Source: Candidatus Hydrogenedentota bacterium
GTDB taxonomy: Bacteria > Spirochaetota > Leptospiria > Turneriellales > J094
Assembly (NCBI GenBank): GCA_003695005.1
Contig: RFJE01000265.1
Location: 1 to 6,483 of the forward strand
Direction of reading: 5' to 3'
Length of the DNA: 6,483 nt
Under the pieces are notes generated by a model. That model saw only the letters and a list, made by a program, of their open reading frames with translations, had not been told where the DNA came from and made no database searches. Below, one piece after another: positions 1 through 6,483 of the stretch; position 1 is the stretch's first letter, and every line of letters begins with the position of its first letter. A program made the translations under genes and the position numbers.

Positions 1-880
1 CCCTTAACCATAGTGGTAATTTAGATTTTCTAGAGCGATATAAAACGAATTTATACAATTTTACAAAAAACCACCCAAATACAAACGTAACCACACCCAG
101 CAAAACATAAACTAAAAGTTCACTCCAATTATGAAAGCTACTTTCTGGCAAATGAAAAACAACATGGATGCCATAAAAAAAAGTATAAATAAAATAACCA
201 GCTACAGAAGCTAAAATAGAAGGAAGCAGAGCTTCTGATTCAAAATCTTCTTTATAAATAACCTCCACGGCTGTTACCGCAGCCCCCAGTGGTGTTAAAA
301 AAACTGCCCCTAAAGCTCCGGCCATGCCCGCTAAAAATAAAGAGCGCGTAGCTTTAGCCCCAAATTTCATTTTTTGAGCAAAAAAGCTTCCAATACCAGA
401 ACCTACTTGGGCAATGGGACCTTCCTTTCCACCAGATCCCCCGCTTCCTAAAGTAGCTAAAGTTGCAAAAAATTTTACCAGCGGTGTTTTCCAATGTACT
501 TTTCCTTGCTCTTCATGGTAAGCATAAATCATGGTATCAGTTCCCCCACCAGCTGCTTTTTCGTCAAATTTTTGTACAATCCAGCCAGAAATAACTCCCC
601 CTAAAACAGGCAAAGCTAAAATCCAATATGGATTGTATGTCGGTTGGTGACGAACTCCTTCACTAATAGATTCTCCAATATCAACTCCGGTAAGGGGTAA
701 AAAAACTAAGGTCTCAATTTTTACAAGCAAATATGTAAATAAAGCTCCTATGGCTCCGGCTAACAATCCGACAAAGGTAGCATAAATATAGAATTTTCGT
801 GGAGAGTTTAATTTTGCTAGGCTCTTAATTTCGCGAACAAAACTGCCAGAAAGAGGTAAAACCCATGAAAAACCCTTCAT
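1..880 (-). CDS. ClC-family chloride channel / anion transporter, N-terminal 293 residues (3' end outside window)
   Basis: This is an integral inner-membrane protein that moves chloride or a related anion, either as a channel or by proton-coupled exchange. The frame starts at ATG 880-878 and stays open to base 2, so the C-terminal part of the transporter lies outside the window. The ClC signature GSGGKEGP is at residues 148-155 region (GGKEGP 150-155), and E153 matches the external gating glutamate. A second conserved stretch is FLTPLGAAVTAVEV (194-207). Hydrophobic segments lie near residues 30-53, 83-103, 137-147, 178-205, 217-236 and 254-273. Two positions differ from the E. coli exchanger: the central GSGIP motif reads GGGTD (111-115), with Gly where the serine would be, and the internal proton glutamate (E203 in E. 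coli) aligns with V207, as in eukaryotic ClC channels. The ATG overlaps the recG stop as ATGA. A GGAG lies only 1 nt upstream, too close for a normal Shine-Dalgarno, so coupling to recG translation is likely. The family is clear; channel versus exchanger is inference. Confidence 0.94.
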   Translation of the reverse strand, partial: MKGFSWVLPLSGSFVREIKSLAKLNSPRKFYIYATFVGLLAGAIGALFTYLLVKIETLVFLPLTGVDIGESISEGVRHQPTYNPYWILALPVLGGVISGWIVQKFDEKAAGGGTDTMIYAYHEEQGKVHWKTPLVKFFATLATLGSGGSGGKEGPIAQVGSGIGSFFAQKMKFGAKATRSLFLAGMAGALGAVFLTPLGAAVTAVEVIYKEDFESEALLPSILASVAGYFIYTFFYGIHVVFHLPESSFHNWSELLVYVLLGVVTFVFGWFFVKLYKFVLYRSRKSKLPLWLR

Positions 881-2949
881 ACTCCAATATAACCTTTTTT
901 TAGTACATTTTCGATTTTCCCTCGAAATCCTTTCATGCTACGAATGGCTTTTATGCTCTGCGGAAATTGCTGCACATATTCAAAAGCCATATAAGCCAAA
1001 TCTTGATCTCGCCTCAGGTCGGCAAGCTTAAACTCGGAAAGGCCTGCCTGCTTTGTACCTAATAACTCCCCCGTGCCACGAATACGCAAATCTTCTTGTG
1101 CTAAATAAAAACCATCATCCGACTCAACCATCGCTTTTAGCCTTTCTTTTCCCTCATCCGTAATTTTAGATGATGAAACTAAAATGCAAAAACTTTGGTG
1201 CTCTCCACGACCCACTCGTCCCCTTAATTGGTGAAGCTGCGAAAGACCAAAGCGCTCGGCATTGCGTATTACCATGACCGTGGCATTTGGTACATCCACT
1301 CCAACTTCAATCACAGTGGTGGTTACTAAAATTTGAATTGTACCTTCCTTAAACTTGCGCATAGCGGATTCTTTTTCCTCAGCAGATAAACGACCATGTA
1401 AAAGGCCTAGTCGAAATTGCGGAAATACATTGTTTTCTAAATGCTTATAGTCCGCAAGAACAGAAGCTAATCCTGTTTTGTCCATTGAGCTTTCATCAAT
1501 GACAGGATAGACAATGTATGCTTGCCTTCCTTGGCTAACGTATTTTTTGACGCCTTTGTAAATAGCATTTAGCATGCTTTCGTCAAAAAGGCGAGTATCC
1601 ACTTTTTTGCGACCAGGCGGTTTTTCCCGTATCACGATGGTTTCTAAATCACCATAATAAGTAAGAGCTAAACTGCGGGGAATTGGGGTTGCTGTCATAG
1701 CTAAAAAATCGGGATGATTTCCCTTGGCTCGCAAAGCCTCTCGTTGCTCCACGCCAAAACGGTGTTGCTCATCAATAACTAAAAAAGCTAAATTCCGAAA
1801 TTCCACATCTTTTTGGATAAGTGCATGAGTTCCGACAATGAGCTTTGTATCCCCCCGCTTTAACCGGTCTAATTTAGCATCTCGTTCTTTTTTGCGCTCT
1901 TGACCTACGAGTAAATCAATGCCTTCAAAAGCAATGTGATTTAAGAAATTTAAAAAGGTACGATAGTGCTGTCGAGCTAAAATTTCTGTAGGTGCCATTA
2001 AAGCTGTTTGGTAACCAGCTTCAATGTACTTTAACGCTGTAATTAAAGCAACAAGGGTTTTGCCACTGCCAACATCGCCTTGCAGTAAAGCTCCAAATGG
2101 ATATGGCTTTTCGGCTAATTTGTGCAATTTCTCAATTGCCTTTTTCTGATCGGAAGTAAGATCAAAAGGCAATGCTTGTATCATTTCCTGTGCATAGTTT
2201 TTCTTGGTTTTAGGAAATTGTTTTGGAACACTCACTTGCATTCTTTTTTCTTTTTGGATTTGCATTAAAATTTGAAAGGTTAAAAGCTCATTAAAAGCTA
2301 ACCTGCGACGAGCTTGTTCTACTTCGTTTAAATCTTGTGGAAAGTGAATTTTTTTAAGTGCTTCGTTTAAGGGTAGTAAATCATTTTTTTGCAAGAAACT
2401 GGGTTGGATCGGGTCATTTATTTTGTGAGCAAATTTTTCTAAAAGCTTAAAGACCGCTTCTCGCAAAACACGCGAAGTAAGGTATGCTTTTTTCATCCCG
2501 TCAGTAATGCGATACACTGGAACAATTTTACCAATATGGACAAGCTCATCCCCAGAGAGCTCCTCGTATTCTGGATGCACCATATTTACTTCGCCCCGAA
2601 ACACTTCGACCTTTCCAAAAAAAGCTCCCTGGAATCCTGGCTTTAAAACTTTTGCAATATACTGAATCCCCTGAAAAAAAACAAGGCTGATAGGGAATCC
2701 ATTTTCGGGTTTTACACGCACAACAAGCCTTCTGCGACGAGAATACTTTGTCTCGGCGTGGATGACTCGTCCTAAAAAAGCAACGGTTTCTCCTGACTGT
2801 ACGACATTTGGATTTACAATATTTGTTTTATCAATATACCGTCTTGGAAAATAATAAAGTAAATCTTGGATTGTTTTAATCCCTCGTCTCGATAATGCAT
2901 TTTGTTGTGATTGCGTAAAAATTCCCGCATCCGCTAATTTCGTTTGCAT
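877..2949 (-). CDS. recG: ATP-dependent DNA helicase RecG
   Basis: RecG is a cytoplasmic superfamily 2 double-strand DNA translocase that reverses stalled replication forks and processes branched recombination and R-loop structures. At 690 residues it is full length (E. coli RecG has 693). The N-terminal wedge/OB-fold region spans about residues 50-130, preceded by the FPRRYID motif (34-40). Helicase motifs follow in order: LTSDQ (264-268), Walker A GDVGSGKT (291-298), APTEILA (319-325), the DEQH box (393-396), TATPIPR (419-425), LLHGRL (516-521), TTVIEVGVDVPNA (544-556) and QLRGRVGRG (574-582). The RecG-specific C-terminal region includes IRGTGELLGTKQAG (623-636). All catalytic motifs look intact and there is no frameshift. 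The helix-hairpin-helix-like N-terminus is diverged: it reads GIFTQSQQNAL where many RecGs have a G(I/V)GP-type loop. The ATG at 2949-2947 shares its A with the TAA stop of the upstream coiled-coil gene and has no clear Shine-Dalgarno, which points to translational coupling. The stop overlaps the downstream ClC start. Confidence 0.98.
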   Translation of the reverse strand: MQTKLADAGIFTQSQQNALSRRGIKTIQDLLYYFPRRYIDKTNIVNPNVVQSGETVAFLGRVIHAETKYSRRRRLVVRVKPENGFPISLVFFQGIQYIAKVLKPGFQGAFFGKVEVFRGEVNMVHPEYEELSGDELVHIGKIVPVYRITDGMKKAYLTSRVLREAVFKLLEKFAHKINDPIQPSFLQKNDLLPLNEALKKIHFPQDLNEVEQARRRLAFNELLTFQILMQIQKEKRMQVSVPKQFPKTKKNYAQEMIQALPFDLTSDQKKAIEKLHKLAEKPYPFGALLQGDVGSGKTLVALITALKYIEAGYQTALMAPTEILARQHYRTFLNFLNHIAFEGIDLLVGQERKKERDAKLDRLKRGDTKLIVGTHALIQKDVEFRNLAFLVIDEQHRFGVEQREALRAKGNHPDFLAMTATPIPRSLALTYYGDLETIVIREKPPGRKKVDTRLFDESMLNAIYKGVKKYVSQGRQAYIVYPVIDESSMDKTGLASVLADYKHLENNVFPQFRLGLLHGRLSAEEKESAMRKFKEGTIQILVTTTVIEVGVDVPNATVMVIRNAERFGLSQLHQLRGRVGRGEHQSFCILVSSSKITDEGKERLKAMVESDDGFYLAQEDLRIRGTGELLGTKQAGLSEFKLADLRRDQDLAYMAFEYVQQFPQSIKAIRSMKGFRGKIENVLKKGYIGV

Positions 2950-5900
2950 TACCGTGCATACGTGCTTAAGATGGTGCGAATCGAACCTTCGTCCATGTTA
3001 ATGTAGCGAGCAATTTCGGATACTTGCCATCCCATTTCATTTAATTTTAAAACTACATTTTTCTTATCCGTGGACGCCACACTCATATCTTTTTGGATTA
3101 AGTCTGTGGACGAAATTGATTCTTCTCCCTGGATGGCATTGGCCATCTCCACTAATTTTTTTATTTTATTCTCTGCCTGATGCTCAATGGTTTGCATTTT
3201 AGAAATAGAATTTTCCATAGACTTGCGTAGCTCATCAAAAGCTTTTCGATACTGATCGATTTGCTTTCTACGCATTTCTACATCTTCAATTAAATCTTCA
3301 ATTTCTAAAAATCGTTTGCGAATCTCTTCTACTTCAGTTTCTTGTTTTTGCAAAGTAAGCATTTGGTTTTCGAGAGTTTGGACTTCTTCGCGTAAAATTT
3401 CTGCTTTTCGTTCTACTTTTAATAAGAGCTCCCCTAAATTTCCAATATTTTGATCAATAACGGAAAGAGATTTTTCTTGCTTTTCTATTTTTTCAATGGC
3501 ACTTTCTAAAAGCTCTTGCTGATTTAAATAGTTTTCTAAAGCAAGGTCTAATTTCTCGCGTTGCTCTTCTAAATGTTGATACTTACTAGCAACCTCGATG
3601 GTCTTTTCCCGAATTTCTTCGAGCACACTTGCTCTTTCTTCAATTTCATTCTTTATATTTAAGATAAGCTCCATTTGTTCTTCTAGCTTATCAATTTTTT
3701 CTCGCTTTTGAGCAAGCACCACAAGCTCGGCTTCGAGCTTTAACTTCATTTCCTTAAGCTCATCTACTCTTGCATAAATTTCCTCGAGAGATCGGTTTTT
3801 ATCTTCTACCATGGAAAGTCGCGACTCTAAAAGCTGGATTAACTCATGAATTTGATTCGATCGCATTTTGGTTTGGTCTAATAAAGCTGCATCTTCTTTT
3901 AATTGCCGAATTCCCTCTTGCATTTCGTGTAAGCTTGCCGAGCTTTCTTTCATTTCTTTTAAAATATTCTCCATAATTTCTTTTTGGTAATTTTGAAACT
4001 CGGCAAAAGTGGTATCTGCATCTTGTTTAATGGCAATAAATTCGCGAATTACTTCGTTAGATTCTTCTTTCATATTTTTTAATAAATCTGCTGATACATG
4101 CTCTAGCTCTTCTGTAAATAATTTTAATTGCATATCGCCTTGTTCTTTAATGGCCTGCTCTATGCGTCTTCGCTCCTCGCGCAAAAGTTCTAATAGATCA
4201 TCTTGTTTTTGCTGAAGCTGATCCCGAGCTTCGGAAAAGCGTTCAAAAATGGACTTCATTTTATTTTCAAAGTTTTCTTCTTTTTGTAAAATTTTATCTT
4301 TAAAGTCTGCTACAATGTCGGCTAATTTTTCTTTGGATTCCCGCGTCATTTCGCTAACTTCTTCGCGAACATGAGTAAGAGTCTCTTCGGCAGCCTCTCT
4401 CATTTGCGATAAAGTATCTGCACTTTTTTCTTCGATTTGCAAAGTAACCTTATGCATAAGCTCTTGGTTCTCTTTTACCATAGAAGAAAGTCGATTCTCC
4501 CACAGCTCCCCTGTTTGGCGAAGCTCTTCTTCTTTCTCTTCGAGATTTTTTATCAGTGCTTTTGTTTCCTCTTCCCACTGTGCTTTTAAGTGATTTTGGC
4601 TTTCGATTAGAGATTTTTCAAGGGATCCTAATTTCGAAAAGACACGAGAAATTCTTTTTTCCATATCTTCCGCTGCTGTTTCGCGAAGAGAATGCAATTC
4701 ACCTTCGAGTGTTTGGATTTGAGCACTGACCTCTAAAACACGGTCGCTCATTTCTCGTTCAAACTCATGCGAAAGTTGCGAGCTTGCTTCTTCGAGCTTC
4801 CTCTTGTAAAGAGCAAGCTCCTGCTCCATTTTTTCAATTACAGTATTTTTGTTTTCCTGCATCTCTTGCACAATTTCGCGAGATTGTAGCTGCAACGCCT
4901 CTAAATTATGTTTGGCTGCTTCGTCTTGGCTTTGCAATGCTTCTTGAATTTTTTCCTGAAAAAGCTCCACTTCTTGCACATAGCCATCAAGGGTCGATCG
5001 AATTTCATTCGCCTGCTTTCGGATTTCTTCGAGAGATTTTTCTTTCTGTGATAAACTTTCATAGTGTAAGGCTCGCAAGCTCTCTTCTATTTTTTGCTTT
5101 TGCTCTTCGAAATTTTCTAAAAAACGATCGCGCATTTCGGAAAATTCCTGCGCCACGGATTGGCTTTTTCTTTCAAAAGCAGATTGCGCCGATTGAATTT
5201 TTTGCTGTAAAACAGCGAGCTTTTGCTGCTCTTCGGCAAGCCGTGCTTCCACATCCATTTTTAACTCACGAACCGCAGTAGGTAATTCATCCTTAACGAG
5301 TTTTTCGCTAGAGTTGATTTTACTTTGTAAATCGGCGACAAGCGCCTTTTGCTCTTCCACTTGTGATTGCAATTCCCGTGCAAGTTGCTCGGCTCCGCCT
5401 CGCAATGAATTTTCTAACCGTGTGTATTCTTCTTCTAAAGATTGAATCCATTCTTGTTGCTTTTGAATTAAATCTTGTTTTATATGGTTTAAAAACTCGT
5501 CGCCTTTTTCGGCGGACTCCCTATACTTTTCTTCAATTTGATCTTGCATTTCTTCGGTTTTAGCACGCAATGCTTCCTGAAAAAGTTGCATCATTTTTGC
5601 AGCATCGGCATCTACAGAATCAATTTGCTTTTGCAAGCGCTGTATTTGTTTTTGGTGCTCATCTAGTTTATTTAAACTATCATTAATAAATTGCAATTGA
5701 TCCTTTACCGACCGTGTAACATTTTCTAAATGCTCTAAATCCGCATTCATGCTTACAAGATTTTTACGACGCTCTTCGGCCACAGCTAATTCGGCGCGAG
5801 CTTGTTCTAGCTCTGCTTTTAATTTTTCCATGTACTTCTTGGAAGTCTCTACAAGCAAATCAAACTTGGTCGTAGCATCTTTAATGATTTCTTTTTGCGT

Positions 5901-6041
5901 AAGCGTGATTTCGGTAATTTCCTTACGTCCGCGATCGACAATATTTTTTAACTTTCGCAAATTTAAATTGGATTTATCGAGCCGCCTTAATAACAGAGTT
6001 ACGAAAACCGAAGCAGCAAAAGGAATTACAAGTTCAAGCAT
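2949..6041 (-). CDS. Membrane-anchored giant coiled-coil protein with C-terminal HTH-like tip (SpiroCoCo-like)
   Basis: This is a 1030-residue structural or scaffold-type protein whose exact role I do not know. Residues 1-18 are a single hydrophobic N-terminal segment followed by R19, R20 and K23. By the positive-inside rule this predicts an inner-membrane anchor with the whole rod in the cytoplasm. Residues about 38-970 are almost pure E/K/Q/L-rich helix. I see only two prolines in the protein (P7 in the anchor, P254 in DELPTAV) and no cysteine. A gapless coiled coil of this length could reach roughly 140 nm. A short polar linker (about 971-993, serine/threonine-rich) leads to residues 995-1030, NVVLKLNEMGW...SEIARYINMDEGSIRTIL, which read as a small helix-turn-helix. 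The coding strand is very purine-rich because of the Glu/Lys codons. The layout matches my recollection of the spirochaetal family NCBI calls SpiroCoCo, and on a larger scale that of SwrB/DUF6115-like proteins. The start at 6041 is chosen because it opens directly with the membrane anchor; no good Shine-Dalgarno precedes it. The gene leads an overlapping chain with recG and clc. Confidence 0.93.
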   Translation of the reverse strand: MLELVIPFAASVFVTLLLRRLDKSNLNLRKLKNIVDRGRKEITEITLTQKEIIKDATTKFDLLVETSKKYMEKLKAELEQARAELAVAEERRKNLVSMNADLEHLENVTRSVKDQLQFINDSLNKLDEHQKQIQRLQKQIDSVDADAAKMMQLFQEALRAKTEEMQDQIEEKYRESAEKGDEFLNHIKQDLIQKQQEWIQSLEEEYTRLENSLRGGAEQLARELQSQVEEQKALVADLQSKINSSEKLVKDELPTAVRELKMDVEARLAEEQQKLAVLQQKIQSAQSAFERKSQSVAQEFSEMRDRFLENFEEQKQKIEESLRALHYESLSQKEKSLEEIRKQANEIRSTLDGYVQEVELFQEKIQEALQSQDEAAKHNLEALQLQSREIVQEMQENKNTVIEKMEQELALYKRKLEEASSQLSHEFEREMSDRVLEVSAQIQTLEGELHSLRETAAEDMEKRISRVFSKLGSLEKSLIESQNHLKAQWEEETKALIKNLEEKEEELRQTGELWENRLSSMVKENQELMHKVTLQIEEKSADTLSQMREAAEETLTHVREEVSEMTRESKEKLADIVADFKDKILQKEENFENKMKSIFERFSEARDQLQQKQDDLLELLREERRRIEQAIKEQGDMQLKLFTEELEHVSADLLKNMKEESNEVIREFIAIKQDADTTFAEFQNYQKEIMENILKEMKESSASLHEMQEGIRQLKEDAALLDQTKMRSNQIHELIQLLESRLSMVEDKNRSLEEIYARVDELKEMKLKLEAELVVLAQKREKIDKLEEQMELILNIKNEIEERASVLEEIREKTIEVASKYQHLEEQREKLDLALENYLNQQELLESAIEKIEKQEKSLSVIDQNIGNLGELLLKVERKAEILREEVQTLENQMLTLQKQETEVEEIRKRFLEIEDLIEDVEMRRKQIDQYRKAFDELRKSMENSISKMQTIEHQAENKIKKLVEMANAIQGEESISSTDLIQKDMSVASTDKKNVVLKLNEMGWQVSEIARYINMDEGSIRTILSTYAR

Positions 6042-6053
6042 TATGTCACATAA
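6041..6053. repeat. 13-bp palindrome at the coiled-coil start codon
   Basis: TTATGT-C-ACATAA is a perfect inverted repeat of 6-bp arms around a single C. It touches the first base of the coiled-coil ATG and overlaps the likely transcription start. The core 7-mer TGTGACA recurs in the opposite orientation at 6099-6105. It could be an operator half-site pair for a dimeric regulator (TGTGA resembles CRP/FNR half-sites), but a palindrome this short and AT-rich may also arise by chance. Confidence 0.35.
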
Positions 6054-6310
6054 ACAAGATTATCACAGGCGATCAAGCTTTTTTTTGTTGAGAGTTTGTG
6101 TGACAACCCAGCAATTCTCGGTGAAGGGAAAAAGGCTTGCTCGGCGCAGCTTCCGTCCCTCACCAAATTTTTAATTTGGTGAGGGATTTGAGCACGAGAA
6201 GGCCTTTTGCTATATTTTGAATCTAGATGTAGCTCTACGTCGTTCGCCGAGAATGGCTGTTTCTGATTTTTCTTGTTTTCTTTCACTAGAGGGTTAACGG
6301 TAATATTCAT
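6041..6310 (-). CDS. Doubtful 89-residue hypothetical frame crossing a palindromic element
   Basis: I do not recognise this protein and it may not be translated. In favour: the ATG at 6310-6308 follows a G-rich stretch (GGGGGG ending 2 nt upstream, and GAGGG 10 nt upstream) that could act as a ribosome binding site; it begins 16 nt after the stop of the preceding gene; and its TAA (6043-6041) overlaps the coiled-coil start as TAATG, like the recG junction. Against: residues 18-68, more than half the product, are encoded by the nested inverted repeat at 6109-6259, and the rest is a low-complexity Lys/Asn-rich start and a short tail lying over the presumed promoter/leader of the coiled-coil gene. 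The composition (two Cys, many Pro, Ser, Arg) is unlike the neighbours. It has no signal peptide, membrane segment or known motif. It could be a short gene interrupted by an element, a translated leader, or chance. Confidence 0.28.
   Translation of the reverse strand: MNITVNPLVKENKKNQKQPFSANDVELHLDSKYSKRPSRAQIPHQIKNLVRDGSCAEQAFFPSPRIAGLSHKLSTKKSLIACDNLVYVT
6059..6067 (-). promoter_or_regulatory. Possible extended -10 promoter for the coiled-coil/recG/clc unit
   Basis: On the minus strand TGTGATAAT (6067-6059) matches the extended -10 pattern TGnTATAAT at all but one base. It would place transcription start about 10 nt before the coiled-coil ATG, giving an almost leaderless message, which fits the absence of a Shine-Dalgarno there. 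No -35 hexamer is found at the usual spacing; that position holds an A-run (complement of 6079-6086). Transcription could instead come from further upstream. Confidence 0.25.
6109..6259. repeat. 151-bp nested palindromic element (candidate mobile or dispersed repeat)
   Basis: Three nested inverted repeats share about the same centre. The outer arms, 6109-6125 and 6243-6259 (CAGCAATTCTCGG against CCGAGAATGGCTG, then TGAA against TTCG), pair at 16 of 17 positions, with one mismatch (A6113/G6255) and one G-T pair. Imperfect middle arms follow: AAAAGGC (6130-6136) with GCCTTTT (6202-6208), and TGCTC (6138-6142) with GAGCA (6190-6194). The core is a perfect 14-bp hairpin at 6156-6186. The stretch is richer in G+C than its flanks. 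I see no convincing target-site duplication and no transposase, so if mobile it would depend on another element. It lies in the leader of the coiled-coil/recG/clc unit and inside a reading frame that stays open through it. Similar in style to REP/MITE elements or Rickettsia palindromic elements, but I cannot assign it to a known family. Confidence 0.6.
6156..6186. repeat. Perfect 14-bp hairpin, 3-nt loop
   Basis: The arms TCCCTCACCAAATT (6156-6169) and AATTTGGTGAGGGA (6173-6186) pair without mismatch around a TTT loop. In RNA from either strand this would be a strong stem-loop. It lacks a proper U-tract on both sides (TTTGAGC follows on the plus strand, CGGAAGC on the minus strand), so it is not a textbook intrinsic terminator. 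It could still end or attenuate transcription arriving from the gene above 6327, or protect the 5' end of the downstream message. A near copy of its right arm, GGTGAAGGGA (6120-6129), could form an alternative pairing with 6156-6164. Confidence 0.85.
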
Positions 6311-6326
6311 ATCCCCCCAACCCTCA

Positions 6327-6483
6327 CTAATATCCTATATCCCCTGTTGGAGATTCACGTGGATAAACCTCATCTACTAAGAAAATTGGTGTTTTATCAT
6401 TTTTCATCTTTTTCTTTTGAAAGAAAACATAACCTATTAACATGAGAATTAAAATATTGTAAACCATAAAAAATAAACATAAC
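6327..6483 (-). CDS. C-terminal end of an unidentified gene with one transmembrane segment (5' end outside window)
   Basis: The frame is open from the window edge to the TAG stop at 6329-6327 and gives 51 residues. A hydrophobic stretch (LCLFFMVYNILILMLIGYVF, residues 1-20) is followed by FQKKKMKNDK and then a polar tail ending in a PRESPTGDIGY-type C-terminus. The Lys-rich border places the tail in the cytoplasm by the positive-inside rule. An internal ATG at 6467-6465 would give a 46-residue single-pass small protein, but no Shine-Dalgarno precedes it in the window, so a longer gene entering from the right is equally possible. The mix of hydrophobic segment, basic border and folded-looking tail makes it look like real coding sequence. 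I do not recognise the family. It is on the same strand as everything downstream, 16 nt before the doubtful 89-codon frame. Confidence 0.5.
   Translation of the reverse strand, partial: LCLFFMVYNILILMLIGYVFFQKKKMKNDKTPIFLVDEVYPRESPTGDIGY

Noticed and set aside
4784..5281. 165-codon plus-strand frame opposite the coiled-coil gene
   Set aside because: It is the antisense shadow of a strongly biased Glu/Lys-rich coding region; its product is a Leu/Phe/Ala/Arg mix with no motif, and the minus-strand gene is clearly real.
3770..5563. Several 66-68-codon plus-strand frames (3770-3976, 4009-4215, 5363-5563)
   Set aside because: All lie opposite the long coiled-coil gene, where few stops are expected by composition, and none has a ribosome site or motif.
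2949..6041. SMC/Rad50-type ATPase
   Set aside because: The protein is long and coiled, but it has no Walker A, Walker B or ABC signature at either end and starts with a membrane anchor.
6059..6087. Terminator on the plus strand using the T-run at 6079-6086
   Set aside because: No stable G+C-rich stem precedes the T-run, and no plus-strand gene ends here.
5749..6174. 141-codon plus-strand frame across the coiled-coil start and leader
   Set aside because: It is antisense to the N-terminal anchor region and runs into half of the palindromic hairpin; the product has Ser/Arg/Phe-rich shadow composition and no recognisable domain.
6156..6186. Intrinsic terminator
   Set aside because: The stem is strong, but neither strand has a U-run directly after it, so it is reported as a hairpin and not as a terminator.

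Overview
The window is moderately AT-rich bacterial DNA. Almost everything readable lies on the minus strand, so it is best read from base 6483 down to base 1. In that direction it holds: the 3' end of an unidentified gene with one hydrophobic segment; a leader of about 290 bp containing a nested palindromic element and a doubtful 89-codon reading frame; a 1030-residue membrane-anchored coiled-coil protein with a C-terminal helix-turn-helix-like tip; a full-length recG; and the first 293 residues of a ClC-type chloride channel/transporter that runs off the window at base 1.

The three large genes look like one transcription unit. The coiled-coil stop and the recG start share one base (TAATG), and the recG stop and the clc start share four (ATGA). 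No terminator or gap separates them, and none of the three has a well-placed Shine-Dalgarno sequence, so translational coupling is likely. The doubtful upstream frame ends on the coiled-coil start with the same TAATG arrangement. Functionally the three are a mixed set (cell-envelope scaffold or signalling rod, replication-fork repair helicase, anion transport), so the cluster need not mean a shared pathway.

The organism cannot be fixed from the sequence alone. A very long, N-terminally anchored, cysteine-free coiled-coil protein with a small C-terminal HTH-like end fits my recollection of the 'SpiroCoCo' coiled-coil family of spirochaetes. A spirochaete is therefore my best guess, held with moderate to low confidence.

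The least explained parts are the 151-bp nested inverted repeat at 6109-6259, which sits in the leader and keeps a reading frame open across itself, and the coiled-coil protein, whose layout of N-terminal anchor, rod and HTH-like tip recalls much smaller SwrB/DUF6115/DUF2802-type proteins linked to flagellar loci. I found no RNA genes, CRISPR arrays, insertion sequences or phage genes.
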